A stretch of DNA of 9,667 bases from JANDLT01 sp041743485 (GTDB taxonomy: Bacteria > Acidobacteriota > Blastocatellia > Pyrinomonadales > Pyrinomonadaceae). Positions 1-5,625 of the stretch are shown here, piece by piece. Where the stretch lies: assembly GCA_041743485.1 (NCBI GenBank), contig JBGTMR010000070.1, positions 1 through 9,667 of the forward strand, in the 5' to 3' direction. The notes beneath the pieces are model-generated. The model made no database searches. It was not told where the DNA came from and saw only the letters and a program-made list of their open reading frames with translations. Numbering within the stretch: position 1 is the first letter of the stretch; each line of letters opens with the position of its first letter. A program made the translations under genes and the position numbers.

Positions 1-249
1 CTCACACCGCCGGATCGCGTCGGAGAATTTTACGGACTTTACGGCATGGTCGGCAGATTCTCGGCAATCACGGGACCCATCATCTGGGCGAGCATCACAT
101 CGCTTGCCGTGAAAGGTTTCAATCTTGAGCCGCTGACCGGACAAGGTATAAGCATCATCGTCCTATCGGTGCTGGTCGTCATCGCTTACTTCATCTTGCG
201 TCCCGTGTCGGACGCGGGAATAGAAAGAAATCAAGCCTCACTCCGCTGA
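1..249 (+). CDS. UMF1-family MFS transporter, C-terminal fragment
   Basis: The reading frame is open from the first base and ends at TGA 247-249, so the gene starts before the window and only the last 82 residues are visible. The fragment begins with a segment containing GEFYGLYGMVGRFSAITGP, which resembles the conserved late loop of UMF1/Atg22-like major facilitator proteins (family knowledge, recalled). Two hydrophobic segments follow, roughly fragment residues 23-40 and 54-72, matching the last two membrane helices. The tail is short and polar. The substrate is unknown; some UMF1 members are proposed exporters, but nothing here identifies a cargo. An internal ATG at position 46 is not the start, because similarity and open frame extend upstream. 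It lies 90 bases before murE on the same strand, with no clear terminator between, so co-transcription is possible. Confidence 0.75.
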   Translation, partial: LTPPDRVGEFYGLYGMVGRFSAITGPIIWASITSLAVKGFNLEPLTGQGISIIVLSVLVVIAYFILRPVSDAGIERNQASLR

Positions 250-278
250 CCTCCGTTATGCCTCCGTTCTACTCCGTT
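241..278. repeat. phased CTCCG(TT) direct repeats
   Basis: CTCCG occurs at 241, 251, 262 and 272, and the last three copies are CTCCGTT. The spacings are 10, 11 and 10 bases, close to one DNA turn. The first copy overlaps the end of the transporter gene. It may be local slippage or a protein-binding array; nothing decides between these. Confidence 0.4.
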
Positions 279-339
279 TAACTTCTATTTCAACATCAAA
301 GACCATTGAAGACTTTAGCGAAACTCTCGGCTCCAATTC

Positions 340-1881
340 ATGACTTCGGAACAACACACGACTACTGAAACACTCGCCCGCGCCGTTGATGCGCGGCTGA
401 CGGGCGATGCGAATTTACCCGCGCGAGACGTAACGCACGATTCACGCGAAGTCGCGGAAGGTTGGTTGTTCGTCGCCATCGCGGGCGAGAAAACGGACGC
501 GCATAAATACGTCGAAGCCGTGATGCGACAAGGGGCGTGCGGCATCGTTTCGGAGCGTCCGTGTCCCGCAGATTTTGCGGGCGCGTGGCTGCAAGTCGAA
601 GATGGGCGCGTCGCACTCGCGCGCGCGGCGTCGCATGTTCATCATCATCCGTCACGCGAATTAAACCTTGTCGGCATCACCGGGACGAACGGCAAAACGA
701 CGTGCGCGTTTCTCATCGCGGCGATTGTGGAAGCGGCACGCATGGAAGTCGCGTTGATGGGAACAATCGAACAGCGTATCGGAAAGAAGCGTTCACCCGC
801 CGTGCGGACGACGCCCGAAGCGAGCGACACGCAAAGGTTTTTGCGGCAGGCTGTGGACGCGAATTGTCGGGTCGCGGTGATGGAAAGCTCATCGCAGGCT
901 CTCGACCTTCACCGTTGCGACAATCTCGAATACGCGGTTGCCGCGTGGACGAATCTCTCGCCTGATCATCTCGATTATCACAAGACGATGGAAGATTATT
1001 ATTTATCGAAAAGGAAGCTGTTCGACGGTTCGACCGGAACGCGCCCACCTCTCGCCGTCATCAATCTGGACGACGAATACGGAAGACGTTTAAGCGACGA
1101 ACTGACGAATGCATCCGACGAGACGCGCATCATCACTTACGGCTTTGACGATAATTTCGCGCACACGCCGGAGACGACCGCGACCGACATACACATCAGT
1201 CTGCGCGGTATGGAATTTCACCTTCACAGCGCGGCGGGTACGCAACGCTTCACCACGCCGCTTGTCGGTCGCCCGCACATCTCGAACATCCTGCTCGCCA
1301 CATCCGTCGCCCTCGCGCTCGATATTCCACTCGACACCATCATGCGCGCCGTCGCAACCTGCACGGGCGCGCCCGGTCGCTTCGAGCCAATCGCGCACAA
1401 CGGGGATTTCGTCGTCATCGTTGATTACGCGCACACCGACGACGCGCTTCGTAACCTACTCGAAACCGCCCGCGCTCTCGTCGCGGGTACAAGCGGGCGC
1501 GTCCTCACCGTCTTCGGTTGCGGCGGCGACCGCGACCGCACGAAGCGCGCCCCGATGGGACGCACGGCGGCGCGACTGAGCGATACAATCGTTTTAACTT
1601 CCGACAACCCGCGCCACGAAGACCCTTTAGCCATCTTGCGCGATGTCGAACAAGGCTTAAATGATGAAAGCTTTGAGACGAACCCGACGCCATACATCGT
1701 AATCCCCGACCGTCGGCAGGCGATTCATCACGCCATACGCGAAGCGCGCACGGGCGATTTCGTCATCATCGCCGGAAAGGGTCACGAAGATTATCAAATC
1801 ATCGGCAATCAAAGTTTTCACTTTGACGACCGCGAAACGGCGCGTGAAGCCCTCATTGCTTTAGGGGTAACTGAAGCGTAA
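340..1881 (+). CDS. murE: UDP-N-acetylmuramoyl-tripeptide synthetase, meso-DAP-adding type (MurE)
   Basis: Cytoplasmic Mur ligase that adds the third stem-peptide residue to UDP-MurNAc-L-Ala-D-Glu using ATP. The 513-residue length is normal, slightly above the ~495 of E. coli. Visible domains: an N-terminal UDP-binding part with DSR at 34-36; a central ATPase with P-loop GTNGKTT (115-121), TTPEASD near 158, ESSSQALD (182-189), the YHKTMEDYYLSKRKLF stretch with K224 as the likely carbamylated lysine, and VDYAHT (361-366); and a C-terminal domain with DNPRHEDP (422-429) and GKGHE (479-483). The DNPR motif is the established marker for meso-diaminopimelate rather than lysine. ATG 340 is kept because it gives the full N-terminal domain, although no good Shine-Dalgarno precedes it. 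None of the usual dcw neighbours (murF, mraY, ftsI) is adjacent, so whether this is the sole MurE cannot be told. Confidence 0.93.
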   Translation: MTSEQHTTTETLARAVDARLTGDANLPARDVTHDSREVAEGWLFVAIAGEKTDAHKYVEAVMRQGACGIVSERPCPADFAGAWLQVEDGRVALARAASHVHHHPSRELNLVGITGTNGKTTCAFLIAAIVEAARMEVALMGTIEQRIGKKRSPAVRTTPEASDTQRFLRQAVDANCRVAVMESSSQALDLHRCDNLEYAVAAWTNLSPDHLDYHKTMEDYYLSKRKLFDGSTGTRPPLAVINLDDEYGRRLSDELTNASDETRIITYGFDDNFAHTPETTATDIHISLRGMEFHLHSAAGTQRFTTPLVGRPHISNILLATSVALALDIPLDTIMRAVATCTGAPGRFEPIAHNGDFVVIVDYAHTDDALRNLLETARALVAGTSGRVLTVFGCGGDRDRTKRAPMGRTAARLSDTIVLTSDNPRHEDPLAILRDVEQGLNDESFETNPTPYIVIPDRRQAIHHAIREARTGDFVIIAGKGHEDYQIIGNQSFHFDDRETAREALIALGVTEA

Positions 1882-1922
1882 ATTTCAAGTTCGGCTTCCG
1901 TCGAGTGACCTTTAGAAATCAA

Positions 1923-1931
1923 TGCTAAAAT
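1923..1931 (+). promoter_or_regulatory. candidate extended -10 promoter element
   Basis: TGCTAAAAT matches an extended -10 (TGn followed by TAAAAT, five of six bases of TATAAT). A weak GTGACC at 1905-1910 could act as -35 with a short 15-base spacer. It would start transcription around 1938, leaving a very short leader before the ATG at 1951. This is speculative because the ribosome binding site would sit at the extreme 5' end. Confidence 0.3.
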
Positions 1932-1936
1932 GCGGC

Positions 1937-1943
1937 TGGAGGT
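1937..1943 (+). promoter_or_regulatory. strong ribosome binding site deciding the start at 1951
   Basis: TGGAGGT contains a near-ideal Shine-Dalgarno with GGAGG ending eight bases before ATG 1951. It lies downstream of the earlier in-frame ATG at 1930, so the start at 1951 is preferred. It is the clearest Shine-Dalgarno in the window; most other genes here lack one. Confidence 0.7.
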
Positions 1944-1950
1944 TAGTTTT

Positions 1951-2130
1951 ATGAGTGAAGTAAAAACATTTGATTCAGCCGCCGACGAGCCTAATAATTA
2001 TAAGGCGGCTGTCATCGAGTACATCCGAAAAGTTGACGATATTAGGCAACAGATGGCGGAAGATCAGAAAGATATTGACCGCTTGAAAAGCGAAACACGG
2101 GAAATCCTCGCACGGTTGGAAGCTGCCTAA
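1951..2130 (+). CDS. small charged alpha-helical protein (59 aa), unknown function
   Basis: Hypothetical protein of 59 residues, taken from ATG 1951 because of the strong ribosome binding site; the alternative ATG 1930 would add seven residues and place that site inside the gene. From about residue 15 the sequence looks like one long amphipathic helix: a YKAAVIEYIRKVDDIRQQM part, then charged repeats (EDQKDIDRLKSETREILARL) with I/L spacing suited to a coiled coil. There is no signal peptide, membrane segment or cysteine. The stop is only five bases before the next small gene, so the two are almost surely co-expressed and may form a hetero-coiled coil. Base composition is more AT-rich than in the flanking genes. 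No family is recognised. Toxin-antitoxin partners or a structural adaptor pair are possible but unsupported by any motif. Confidence 0.65.
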   Translation: MSEVKTFDSAADEPNNYKAAVIEYIRKVDDIRQQMAEDQKDIDRLKSETREILARLEAA

Positions 2131-2135
2131 AAGTC

Positions 2136-2405
2136 ATGTGGAAGCAAATTCTCGACATGGCGAAGCGGCTCCTTATGCTGGCAGAAGACACGAAGCGTAA
2201 CCGCGAAGAAAACAAAGAATTGCGTGAGGAAGTACGTCGGCTGGCGTCTGCGTTTGAGCGGCTCGCATACGAGATTCACCGTATCGGCGAAAAAGAAGAA
2301 CATGAGCGCGAGAAGTTAGCATTGCAGTTGGAAAATAGATTATTGCAATTCGAGAAGCTGTTGTCTTCAGGTAAATCAAGCAAAGAGGAAGAAAAGAAAG
2401 AGTAG
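2136..2405 (+). CDS. small coiled-coil protein (89 aa), unknown function
   Basis: Hypothetical protein of 89 residues starting five bases after the preceding stop, so probably translationally coupled; no Shine-Dalgarno of its own is evident. The N-terminus MWKQILDMAKRLLMLAED is amphipathic. It is followed by charged heptad-like sequence (NREENKELREEVRRLASAFERL), AYEIHRIGEKEEHEREKLALQLENRLLQ, and a Lys/Glu/Ser-rich tail from about residue 77. Hydrophobic residues at i, i+3, i+4, i+7 intervals suggest a nearly continuous coiled coil, probably soluble and cytoplasmic. There are no catalytic motifs and no membrane segment. It ends 21 bases from the convergent LysR gene with no obvious terminator between. 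It may bind the 59-residue partner or a nucleic acid or membrane surface; these are guesses. Confidence 0.7.
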   Translation: MWKQILDMAKRLLMLAEDTKRNREENKELREEVRRLASAFERLAYEIHRIGEKEEHEREKLALQLENRLLQFEKLLSSGKSSKEEEKKE

Positions 2406-2426
2406 TTGCGCCGGACAATTTCGTCA

Positions 2427-3365
2427 TCATGCCTTATGTCTTTCTCTTTTCCCTTTTCTCCTTTCCGCCTTCTTTAACAACTTAAATTGTTCACGCGATA
2501 AGCGCGCGAAAGCCTTCATCAAAGGCGAATCGTGGTCGCGTAAGCGCGCCAAGCCGAGTTCCCAGTTGATGGTGTGCGCGTCCTTTATCCACCACCGCAC
2601 GAGCCTCCCGTCTGCAACTTCTTCCGCCGCCGATTGTGACGGCACGATGCCAAGTCCCAATCCTTCTTCGACCATGTTTTTAATTGCTTGAAGGCGCGGC
2701 AGTTCCATACGCACTTCGGGGCGCACGCCCGCTTGATGAAAAAACATATCCAGCAAGCGACGTGTGTTGCCGCCGCGTTCACCCAAAATCAAAGGCTCGG
2801 CGGCGAGTCGTTCGGCGGTGATGACGCGCGCGCGGGCGTGCGAATGGTTCTTGTGTCCGATGGCGACGAGTTCATCGCGGCTCAAAACTTCCGTCTCGAT
2901 TCCGGTGGCTTCGACGGGCAGGGAAACGAACGCTAAATCAATTTCTCCGGCACGCAACGCGCGCACAAGCATCTCGCTTGTGCCGGATGCCACGCTCACC
3001 TCGACATGCGCGTGTTGTTCACGCAACGCACGAAGGATGCGCGGCAAGGTTTCGGCTGTGACCATTGCCGAAGCACTGCCGATGCGAAGTCGTCCGCGTT
3101 CAGAACCCGCGAGTTCGGCGAGTTCGGCGAGTGCCGCATCGTGTTCGCGCAAAATTCGTCTGGCGCGTTCGAGCAGTTTTTCGCCCGCTTCCGTCAGTAT
3201 CACGCGGCGCGGTGTGCGTATGAAAAGCTTGACGCCGATTTCCCCTTCAAGCCCGCGAATCTGAACGCTGATGGCGGCTTGCGTGATATGGACGAGCGCG
3301 GCGGCGCGTGTGAATGTCCCTGTTTCGGCAATCGCTACGAAGCTTTTAAGTTGTCTGGTATCCAT
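2427..3365 (-). CDS. LysR-family transcriptional regulator
   Basis: Full-length LysR-type regulator of 312 residues, on the minus strand from ATG 3365-3363 to TGA 2429-2427. Residues 1-60 are the typical winged helix-turn-helix: MDTRQLKSFVAIAETGTFTR, then AAALVHITQAAISVQIRGLE with the recognition helix around 28-40, and LF.RTPRRVILTEAG. A linker helix follows (about 63-88) with an in-frame nine-base tandem duplication giving LAELAEL. The effector-binding domain runs from about RLRIGSASAM (92) to 290, a periplasmic-binding-protein fold; overall it recalls CysL-like members, but the ligand cannot be read. The C-terminus is an unusual Lys/Arg-rich tail (about 295-312). It is divergent from the amino-sugar kinase across 130 bases, the classic arrangement for a LysR protein controlling its neighbour and itself. 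A role in sensing a cell-wall sugar, by analogy with AmpR, is inference only. Confidence 0.9.
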   Translation of the reverse strand: MDTRQLKSFVAIAETGTFTRAAALVHITQAAISVQIRGLEGEIGVKLFIRTPRRVILTEAGEKLLERARRILREHDAALAELAELAGSERGRLRIGSASAMVTAETLPRILRALREQHAHVEVSVASGTSEMLVRALRAGEIDLAFVSLPVEATGIETEVLSRDELVAIGHKNHSHARARVITAERLAAEPLILGERGGNTRRLLDMFFHQAGVRPEVRMELPRLQAIKNMVEEGLGLGIVPSQSAAEEVADGRLVRWWIKDAHTINWELGLARLRDHDSPLMKAFARLSREQFKLLKKAERRKGKRERHKA

Positions 3366-3373
3366 GGTCTTCT

Positions 3374-3388
3374 ATAATCAATCGTTAT
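3374..3388. promoter_or_regulatory. candidate LysR-type operator (T-N11-A dyad)
   Basis: ATAA-N7-TTAT forms a dyad centred on 3381 with T3375 and A3387 giving the T-N11-A core typical of LysR-type sites. It lies 16 bases or less upstream of the lysR-family start and about 66 bases before the predicted kinase transcription start (~3447), the usual place for a LysR recognition site. A second short palindrome, AGATAATATCT (3394-3404), lies between it and the kinase promoter and could be the activation site. Not experimentally supported. Confidence 0.4.
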
Positions 3389-3434
3389 GGAATAGATAAT
3401 ATCTTTTAGTTTTCATTATATGTCGTATCTCCGC

Positions 3435-3440
3435 TAAAAT
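3435..3440 (+). promoter_or_regulatory. candidate -10 element of the salvage cluster
   Basis: TAAAAT, in the context GCTAAAAT also seen at 1924-1931, lies 55 bases before the kinase ATG. The best -35 is a poor TTTCAT at 3411-3416 with an 18-base spacer, which would fit an activator-dependent promoter. The predicted start of transcription is about 3447. Confidence 0.3.
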
Positions 3441-3495
3441 CACGAAGACAAATTCACCCTCGCCTCTTTTGTAAAAGCACCTCACGGTTTATGTC

Positions 3496-4578
3496 ATGGT
3501 CAAGTTGAAAATCATTAAAAATTGGATGCCCCCCGACACGCCAAACGAATCTCCCGCCAAATCTCAAACCGTCTCCCGCTATCAAGCCGGAACGCGGTTC
3601 GTCGTCGGCGTTGACGGCGGCGGAACGAAGACGCACGCCGTGATTGTCAGGGCGAACGTCGGCGATGCCAAGCAATCTTCGCAGGTCGTCGGTGAAGGCA
3701 TCGCGGGTGCGGGTAATCCTTTGCGCGTCGGTTTCAAAGCGGCGGCGGCGGCGGTGCGCGATGCGATTGATCGGGCGTGCATGAATGCAAACATCAATCG
3801 CACGCAGATTGCCGGAGCGAAAATCGGTCTCGCGGGTGTCAGAAGAAGCGAAGTGCGCGCTGGCGTGCGTGCGGAGTTGAAGAACTTGAACATCGCGTGG
3901 CTCGATATTGTGACGGATGCCGACATCGCGTTATATGGCGGCGTCGGAAGCGGCGCGGGGTTGGTGATTATCGCCGGAACGGGTTCCGTCTGTTGCGGTC
4001 AGGACGGGCGCGGGCGACATGCGTGCGCGGGCGGTTGGGGTCCACTCGCGGGAGATGAAGGCAGTGCGGCATGGATTGCGCGCCAAGCTTTACAGCGCAT
4101 CGCGCAGGCGGCGGACGGACGCCAACCGGCGACGAGGTTGACGAAAGCGGTGTGTGATTACTTCGGCATCGCTTCGCCGGATGAACTTTCGACGGCGATA
4201 TACGCTCCCGAAATGACGCACGCGCGCATCGCGGGTTTGGGGCGTCCGGTGATTGAAGCGGCACAGGCGGGAGATGAAGTGGCTGTGGAAATCGTCCACG
4301 CGGCGGGGCGTGAACTCGGTCGCGCGGCGGTTGCGGTTGCCGGACGTTTGCGATTGGGCGACAGAAATGCGGGCGGCAAACAGCCGGATGGTGAAGCGTT
4401 GCGTGTCGCATACGTCGGCGGAGTGTTCGCGGCTGGCAGACTCGTTCTCGATTCGCTTGAAACGGAACTCGCTTCCATACACGCCCGCGTACATCTCGCC
4501 GCGCCCGCGATGACGCCCGCCCTCGCCGCCGCAGTGATGGCGCGCGAACAGCTTGCCGAACTCGCGCTGGCGATGTGA
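3496..4578 (+). CDS. BadF/BadG-type N-acetylhexosamine kinase (MurK/NagK-like)
   Basis: Cytoplasmic sugar kinase of the ASKHA fold, 360 residues. Visible elements: phosphate-1 loop VVGVDGGGTKTHAVI with D40 and GGGTKT 41-46; GAGNP at 71-75; GLAG at 111-114; TDAD at 140-143 containing the likely catalytic aspartate; phosphate-2 loop IAGTGS at 159-164; GGWGPLAGDEGS at 179-190; and an adenosine-region YVGGVFAAG near 306-314. These fit the BadF/BadG/BcrA/BcrD group that holds N-acetylglucosamine kinase and Clostridium MurK, which phosphorylates both MurNAc and GlcNAc at position 6. Because murQ follows 21 bases later, MurNAc-6-phosphate is the likely product. About 33 residues precede the core, more than usual; ATG 3526 (M11) is an alternative start and neither has a clear ribosome binding site. 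Sequence alone cannot separate GlcNAc from MurNAc specificity. Confidence 0.85.
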   Translation: MVKLKIIKNWMPPDTPNESPAKSQTVSRYQAGTRFVVGVDGGGTKTHAVIVRANVGDAKQSSQVVGEGIAGAGNPLRVGFKAAAAAVRDAIDRACMNANINRTQIAGAKIGLAGVRRSEVRAGVRAELKNLNIAWLDIVTDADIALYGGVGSGAGLVIIAGTGSVCCGQDGRGRHACAGGWGPLAGDEGSAAWIARQALQRIAQAADGRQPATRLTKAVCDYFGIASPDELSTAIYAPEMTHARIAGLGRPVIEAAQAGDEVAVEIVHAAGRELGRAAVAVAGRLRLGDRNAGGKQPDGEALRVAYVGGVFAAGRLVLDSLETELASIHARVHLAAPAMTPALAAAVMAREQLAELALAM

Positions 4579-4599
4579 AGTTTTGCGATGTGAGAGTTT
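4570..4599. repeat. 15-base imperfect tandem duplication at the kinase-murQ junction
   Basis: Two adjacent 15-base units (4570-4584 and 4585-4599) share GCGATGTGA and end in TTT, with 12 of 15 bases matching. The first holds the kinase stop codon (4576-4578) and the second ends directly before the murQ ATG, so a small duplication created most of this 21-base spacer. Confidence 0.5.
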
Positions 4600-5442
4600 A
4601 TGAGTGTGAAGCCGGAATTTGAAGTTTCAACGGATGAGATGCTGCCCGTGACGGAGCGGGAAAATCCGCGCACACGGGAAATAGATAAGCTTGACGCGCA
4701 CGGCATCGCGCGCTTGATGAATGCTGAAGACCATAATGTCGCGGTCGCGGTTGAGGAAGCGTTGCCGGACGTGGCGCGTGCGGTCGAAGAAATCACAAAG
4801 CGATTACAGGCGGGCGGACGGCTTTTTTACATCGGCACGGGAACAAGCGGGCGGCTCGGCGTTTTGGATGCGGCGGAGTGTCCGCCGACGTTCGGCGTCC
4901 CGCCCGACAGGGTGCAAGGCGTTATCGCGGGCGGCTACGAAGCGTGTTATAAAGCGGTTGAAGCGTCGGAAGATGATAGAGTCGCGGGGGCGAGAGACTT
5001 GGCTTCACGAGAATTTTCAAAGCGCGATGCGTTGGTGGGAATTGCCGCTTCCGGCAGAACGCCGTACACGATTGGAGCGATTGAACACGCGAACGAAATC
5101 GGTGCTTTTACGGCGTGTGTGACCTGCGTGCCGGATTCGGAGATTACCGAAGTCGCGCAAATTCCTATCGTTGCCGTCACAGGCGCGGAAGTCATTACGG
5201 GTTCGACGAGGCTCAAAGCGGGGACGGCACAGAAGATGATTTTGAATATAATTTCGACCGCGACGATGATTCGCTTGGGTTACGTCAAAGGCAATCGCAT
5301 GACGCATGTCAGAGCGGGTAATGTGAAATTGAAAGAGCGTGCGACACGGATTCTGATGGCGGAACGCGGTGTTGATACGGCGACCGCCGCCGCGATGTTG
5401 GACGACGCGAACGGCGATTTACAAATTGCGTTGAAGCGATAA
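4600..5442 (+). CDS. murQ: N-acetylmuramic acid 6-phosphate etherase (MurQ)
   Basis: Cytoplasmic lyase-type etherase that splits MurNAc-6-phosphate into GlcNAc-6-phosphate and D-lactate. The 280 residues form one SIS domain and are a little shorter than the usual ~300, mainly at the C-terminus. Family motifs in order: TERENPRT at 18-25; LMNAEDHNVAVAV at 39-51; GGRLFYIGTGTSGRLGVLD at 72-90, the sugar-phosphate site; AAECPPTFG at 91-99 with E93 matching the catalytic Glu83 of E. coli; VEASEDD at 120-126 with E124 matching Glu114; GIAASGRTPY at 147-156; and TGSTRLKAGTAQK at 200-212. All key residues are present. It starts 21 bases after the kinase stop on the same strand, so the two are almost certainly one transcript, doing consecutive steps. 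The upstream ribosome binding site is weak (GAG at 4592-4594). Confidence 0.95.
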   Translation: MSVKPEFEVSTDEMLPVTERENPRTREIDKLDAHGIARLMNAEDHNVAVAVEEALPDVARAVEEITKRLQAGGRLFYIGTGTSGRLGVLDAAECPPTFGVPPDRVQGVIAGGYEACYKAVEASEDDRVAGARDLASREFSKRDALVGIAASGRTPYTIGAIEHANEIGAFTACVTCVPDSEITEVAQIPIVAVTGAEVITGSTRLKAGTAQKMILNIISTATMIRLGYVKGNRMTHVRAGNVKLKERATRILMAERGVDTATAAAMLDDANGDLQIALKR

Positions 5443-5447
5443 AAGCT

Positions 5448-5470
5448 TTTGCGGTTGTAAGAACCGCAAA
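5448..5470. terminator. hairpin just downstream of murQ
   Basis: A perfect 9-bp stem, TTTGCGGTT (5448-5456) with AACCGCAAA (5462-5470), and a five-base loop, starting five bases after the murQ stop. No T-run follows on the plus strand, so it is not a canonical intrinsic terminator. It could stabilise the kinase-murQ message, pause polymerase or end transcription weakly before the symporter gene. Confidence 0.4.
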
Positions 5471-5585
5471 GCGTCGCAGACATAGAGCAAGCACAGAAAA
5501 AACAGGTAAAAAGTTCGCCCGCACAATCAATTAACAGAAGCGAAACTTGGCTTGGCGGGAATGCGTAACAAACAATCTCTCACGA

Positions 5586-5591
5586 TATAAA
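5586..5591 (+). promoter_or_regulatory. possible -10 element of the symporter gene
   Basis: TATAAA lies in a locally AT-rich stretch 34 bases before the GTG start, after the murQ hairpin. Only a poor -35 (GTAACA, 5565-5570, 15-base spacer) is available. It suggests, weakly, that the symporter could be transcribed separately from murQ; the rest of the 183-base gap shows nothing recognisable. Confidence 0.2.
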
Positions 5592-5625
5592 TTCAAACTG
5601 AACACCCGGCATCGAAATCCACTAA

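Noticed and set aside
1930..1950. Earlier ATG start adding seven residues to the 59-residue protein
   Set aside because: The strong GGAGG lies downstream of it and at ideal distance from ATG 1951.
1922..1954. Ten-codon leader ORF whose stop overlaps ATG 1951 as ATGA
   Set aside because: It overlaps the candidate promoter and contains the ribosome binding site of the next gene; no start signal of its own and no attenuator-like content. Probably chance.
2406..2426. Bidirectional terminator between the convergent small gene and LysR gene
   Set aside because: The 21-base gap has no convincing stem or T-run.
2173..2430. 85-codon minus-strand frame over the second small gene
   Set aside because: Antisense to the more plausible coiled-coil gene, which has coupled spacing and heptad structure; the antisense product has no coherent features.
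3110..3132. Nine-base tandem repeat CGAGTTCGG in the LysR gene
   Set aside because: In frame, only adds LAE to the linker helix; ordinary slippage within a coding region.
3006..3377. 123-codon open frame opposite the LysR gene
   Set aside because: Fully antisense to a well-supported gene; arises from its GC-rich codon pattern and shows no recognisable domain.
4158..4796. 212-codon open frame antisense to the kinase and murQ
   Set aside because: Spans the junction of two solid genes, Ser/Ala/Thr-rich composition typical of antisense shadow frames.
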